Below are positions 62,705 to 64,000 of a DNA stretch of 64,000 nt, piece after piece. How positions within the stretch are numbered: the first letter of the stretch is position 1; every line of letters starts with the position of its first letter. A model generated the notes under the pieces. That model was given only the letters and a program-made list of their open reading frames with translations. It searched no databases and was not told where the DNA came from. This DNA comes from Chryseobacterium endalhagicum (GTDB lineage Bacteria > Bacteroidota > Bacteroidia > Flavobacteriales > Weeksellaceae): positions 75,856 to 139,855 of the forward strand of contig NZ_JAELVM010000001.1 of NCBI RefSeq assembly GCF_016745235.1, in the 5' to 3' direction. Both the position numbers and the translations under genes were made by a program.

Positions 62705-62733
62705 TGTTAGATATTTTTTAATCTTGTTAAGAA

Positions 62734-62763
62734 CAAATATAAAAGAATTCTTTTAATCACAAA
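62734..62763 (-). promoter_or_regulatory. Promoter of the PUR-family gene (TTTG-N18-TATATTTG)
   Basis: Minus strand: -7 TATATTTG at 62734-62741 and -33 TTTG at 62760-62763, 18 bases apart. Confidence 0.65.
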
Positions 62764-62803
62764 ATTTTTTTTATGATTTATTTAACAATTGAGAACGAAA
62801 CGG

Positions 62804-64000
62804 CTAAGCAGTTACAGAATTGGCAATTTCAGTCAGGTTGATGATTTTATCCGCTTTTTGAGCGCTAGACTCTCTGTGTGTGATAATTATGGATGTGGCA
62901 TTGCTGATTTTTCTATCGATATTTTCGAGAATATTCTGCTCGGTTTCCGTGTCCAGAGCAGACAGAGAATCATCAAAAATAATGATATTCGGGTCCTTAA
63001 TTAAGGCTCTCGCGATGCATATTCTTTGTTTCTGACCCCCTGAAAGCATCACGCCGCGTTCACCTACCAGTGTTTTATACTGCTCTTTAAATTCAACAAT
63101 ATTTTTATCGACGTCTGCAATTTTTGCATATTCCACGACTTTCTCATGAGACGGATGATCAATGGCAAAACCGATATTATTTTCAATGGAATCCGAGAAT
63201 AAATAGCTTTCCTGAGGAATATAGCCAATGAAATTCCTGTAATTCGTGAGGTTATGATCTTTCAGGTTTTTACCATCAATTAAGATCTCGCCTTCCGTAG
63301 GATCAATCAGCCTGCAGAGAAGTAAGGCAATCGTAGATTTTCCGCTTCCCGTTTTGCCCATGATCGCTAAGGATTCTCCTGCTTTTATGGTGAAACTCAG
63401 GTTATCCAGCGCTCTGATTCCCGTATTGGGATAGACGTAGGAAACATTTCTGAATTCAATATCCCCTTTAATAGGATAGGTCTCAAAGTTCGTATTAATG
63501 ACCTCTGATTTTTTATCCAGGAATTCATTAATCCTTTGCATTGAAGCCTCGGCTCTCTGGTTCACGGAAGTTACCCAGCCCACCATGGAGAACGGCCAGA
63601 TCAGGATATTGATGTACATGAAGAAATCTGCAATTTTACCCACACTCAGCTCTCCTGCAATATATTTCTGACCACCGATTAAAATCACCGCCACATTCAA
63701 TAATCCGATTACGAATAAAATAATAGTAAAGAAGTACGCTTCAGTTTTTGCTAAATCCAAAGCTTTGTCCTGATAGTCAGTTACTTTTATCCCATAGTTC
63801 TTTTTGATATAGTTCTCCTTAGCGAAAAACTTCACTACCCGGATTCCTGAGAAACTGTCCTGTACAAAAGTAGAGATCGCAGACTGGCTCTTCTGCATGA
63901 TCTTCGATTTCTTATTGATAATCGAACTTACCTTAAATATAATATAGGATAAAACAGGAAGCGGGAGAAGCGTCCATAAAGTCATGGATGCATCTGTTTT
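62804..64000 (-). CDS. ABC exporter, MsbA/MdlB-like (5' end beyond window)
   Basis: The frame is open to the right edge, so the first membrane helices are missing; 398 residues are visible. The membrane domain includes FFTIILFVIGLLNVAVILIG and coupling helix SGIRVVKFFAKENYIKK. The ATPase has Walker A MGKTGSGKST, Q-loop YIPQESYLF, signature MLSGGQKQRICIARAL and switch His TH in IIITHRESS. Walker B reads NIIIFDDSLSALD, with Asp where catalytic Glu is usual, as in MdlA/B-type half-transporters. Export substrate (lipid, drug or peptide) cannot be read from sequence. Confidence 0.92.
   Translation of the reverse strand, partial: KTDASMTLWTLLPLPVLSYIIFKVSSIINKKSKIMQKSQSAISTFVQDSFSGIRVVKFFAKENYIKKNYGIKVTDYQDKALDLAKTEAYFFTIILFVIGLLNVAVILIGGQKYIAGELSVGKIADFFMYINILIWPFSMVGWVTSVNQRAEASMQRINEFLDKKSEVINTNFETYPIKGDIEFRNVSYVYPNTGIRALDNLSFTIKAGESLAIMGKTGSGKSTIALLLCRLIDPTEGEILIDGKNLKDHNLTNYRNFIGYIPQESYLFSDSIENNIGFAIDHPSHEKVVEYAKIADVDKNIVEFKEQYKTLVGERGVMLSGGQKQRICIARALIKDPNIIIFDDSLSALDTETEQNILENIDRKISNATSIIITHRESSAQKADKIINLTEIANSVTA

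Overview
The window looks like chromosome from a Chryseobacterium-type member of the Bacteroidota (Flavobacteriia, Weeksellaceae). The signs are low G+C, -7 boxes of the form TAnnTTTG, almost no Shine-Dalgarno sequences, two surface proteins with C-terminal type IX secretion (T9SS) sorting domains, a bacillithiol deacetylase, the TssD/VgrG hardware of the Bacteroidota-type T6SS (subtype iii), and a short peptide with an MKNLKK-type bacteriocin leader. No phage, transposase, CRISPR array or rRNA was seen.

Layout. 1-3849: surface polysaccharide genes (truncated glycosyltransferase-like gene, GT4, polysaccharide deacetylase, GT2), with GT2 translationally coupled to ornithine aminotransferase rocD (3849-5096). 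5320-17566: a T6SS cargo island, all on the minus strand, read from tssD through vgrG to two effector modules: a DUF3289 protein with a small membrane protein, and a PAAR-like giant carrying two peptidoglycan-hydrolase-like domains, followed by a lipoprotein. A YdcF-like gene inside the island is cut by an in-frame stop. 17858-21905: accC, accB, rpmF, yceD, pdxA. 21954-24695: ribE, a histidine kinase, trmN6. 24792-28816: ftsE-like ATPase, rpmH, NrnA-like phosphoesterase, patatin, alpha/beta hydrolase. 29266-35065: a lone exbD, a T9SS repeat protein, dsbD, tilS. 35156-37642: OmpA lipoprotein, a cysteine-rich bacteriocin-like peptide, a dispersed repeat, an O-methyltransferase. 37731-43519: NlpC/P60, DUF1648, waaA, a hypothetical gene coupled to a GT2, an acyltransferase, a small lipoprotein. 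43705-53426: leuS, the exbB-exbD-exbD-tonB energy-transduction cluster with a PstS-like lipoprotein and a TPR protein, and bshB1. 53463-56376: tRNA-His followed by a T9SS protein with RCC1-like repeats. 56688-64000: a DUF4132-type giant protein and its small partner, a PUR-family protein, and a truncated ABC exporter.

How the genes fit together. Envelope biology dominates: glycosyltransferases, Kdo transferase, acyltransferase, TonB/ExbBD energising, T9SS cargo and contact-dependent T6SS weapons. The most unusual items are (1) the 50-residue peptide at 36463-36615, whose core has the six-cysteine spacing of inhibitor-cystine-knot (knottin) toxins behind a double-glycine-type leader; (2) the T6SS effector whose toxin half and following lipoprotein are sharply more AT-rich than its delivery half; (3) the DUF3289 effector/immunity-like pair; (4) the YdcF gene interrupted by one stop codon; and (5) a dispersed element of about 230 bp with terminal inverted repeats present in two inverted copies. 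Protein family names come from motif recognition, not from database searches.
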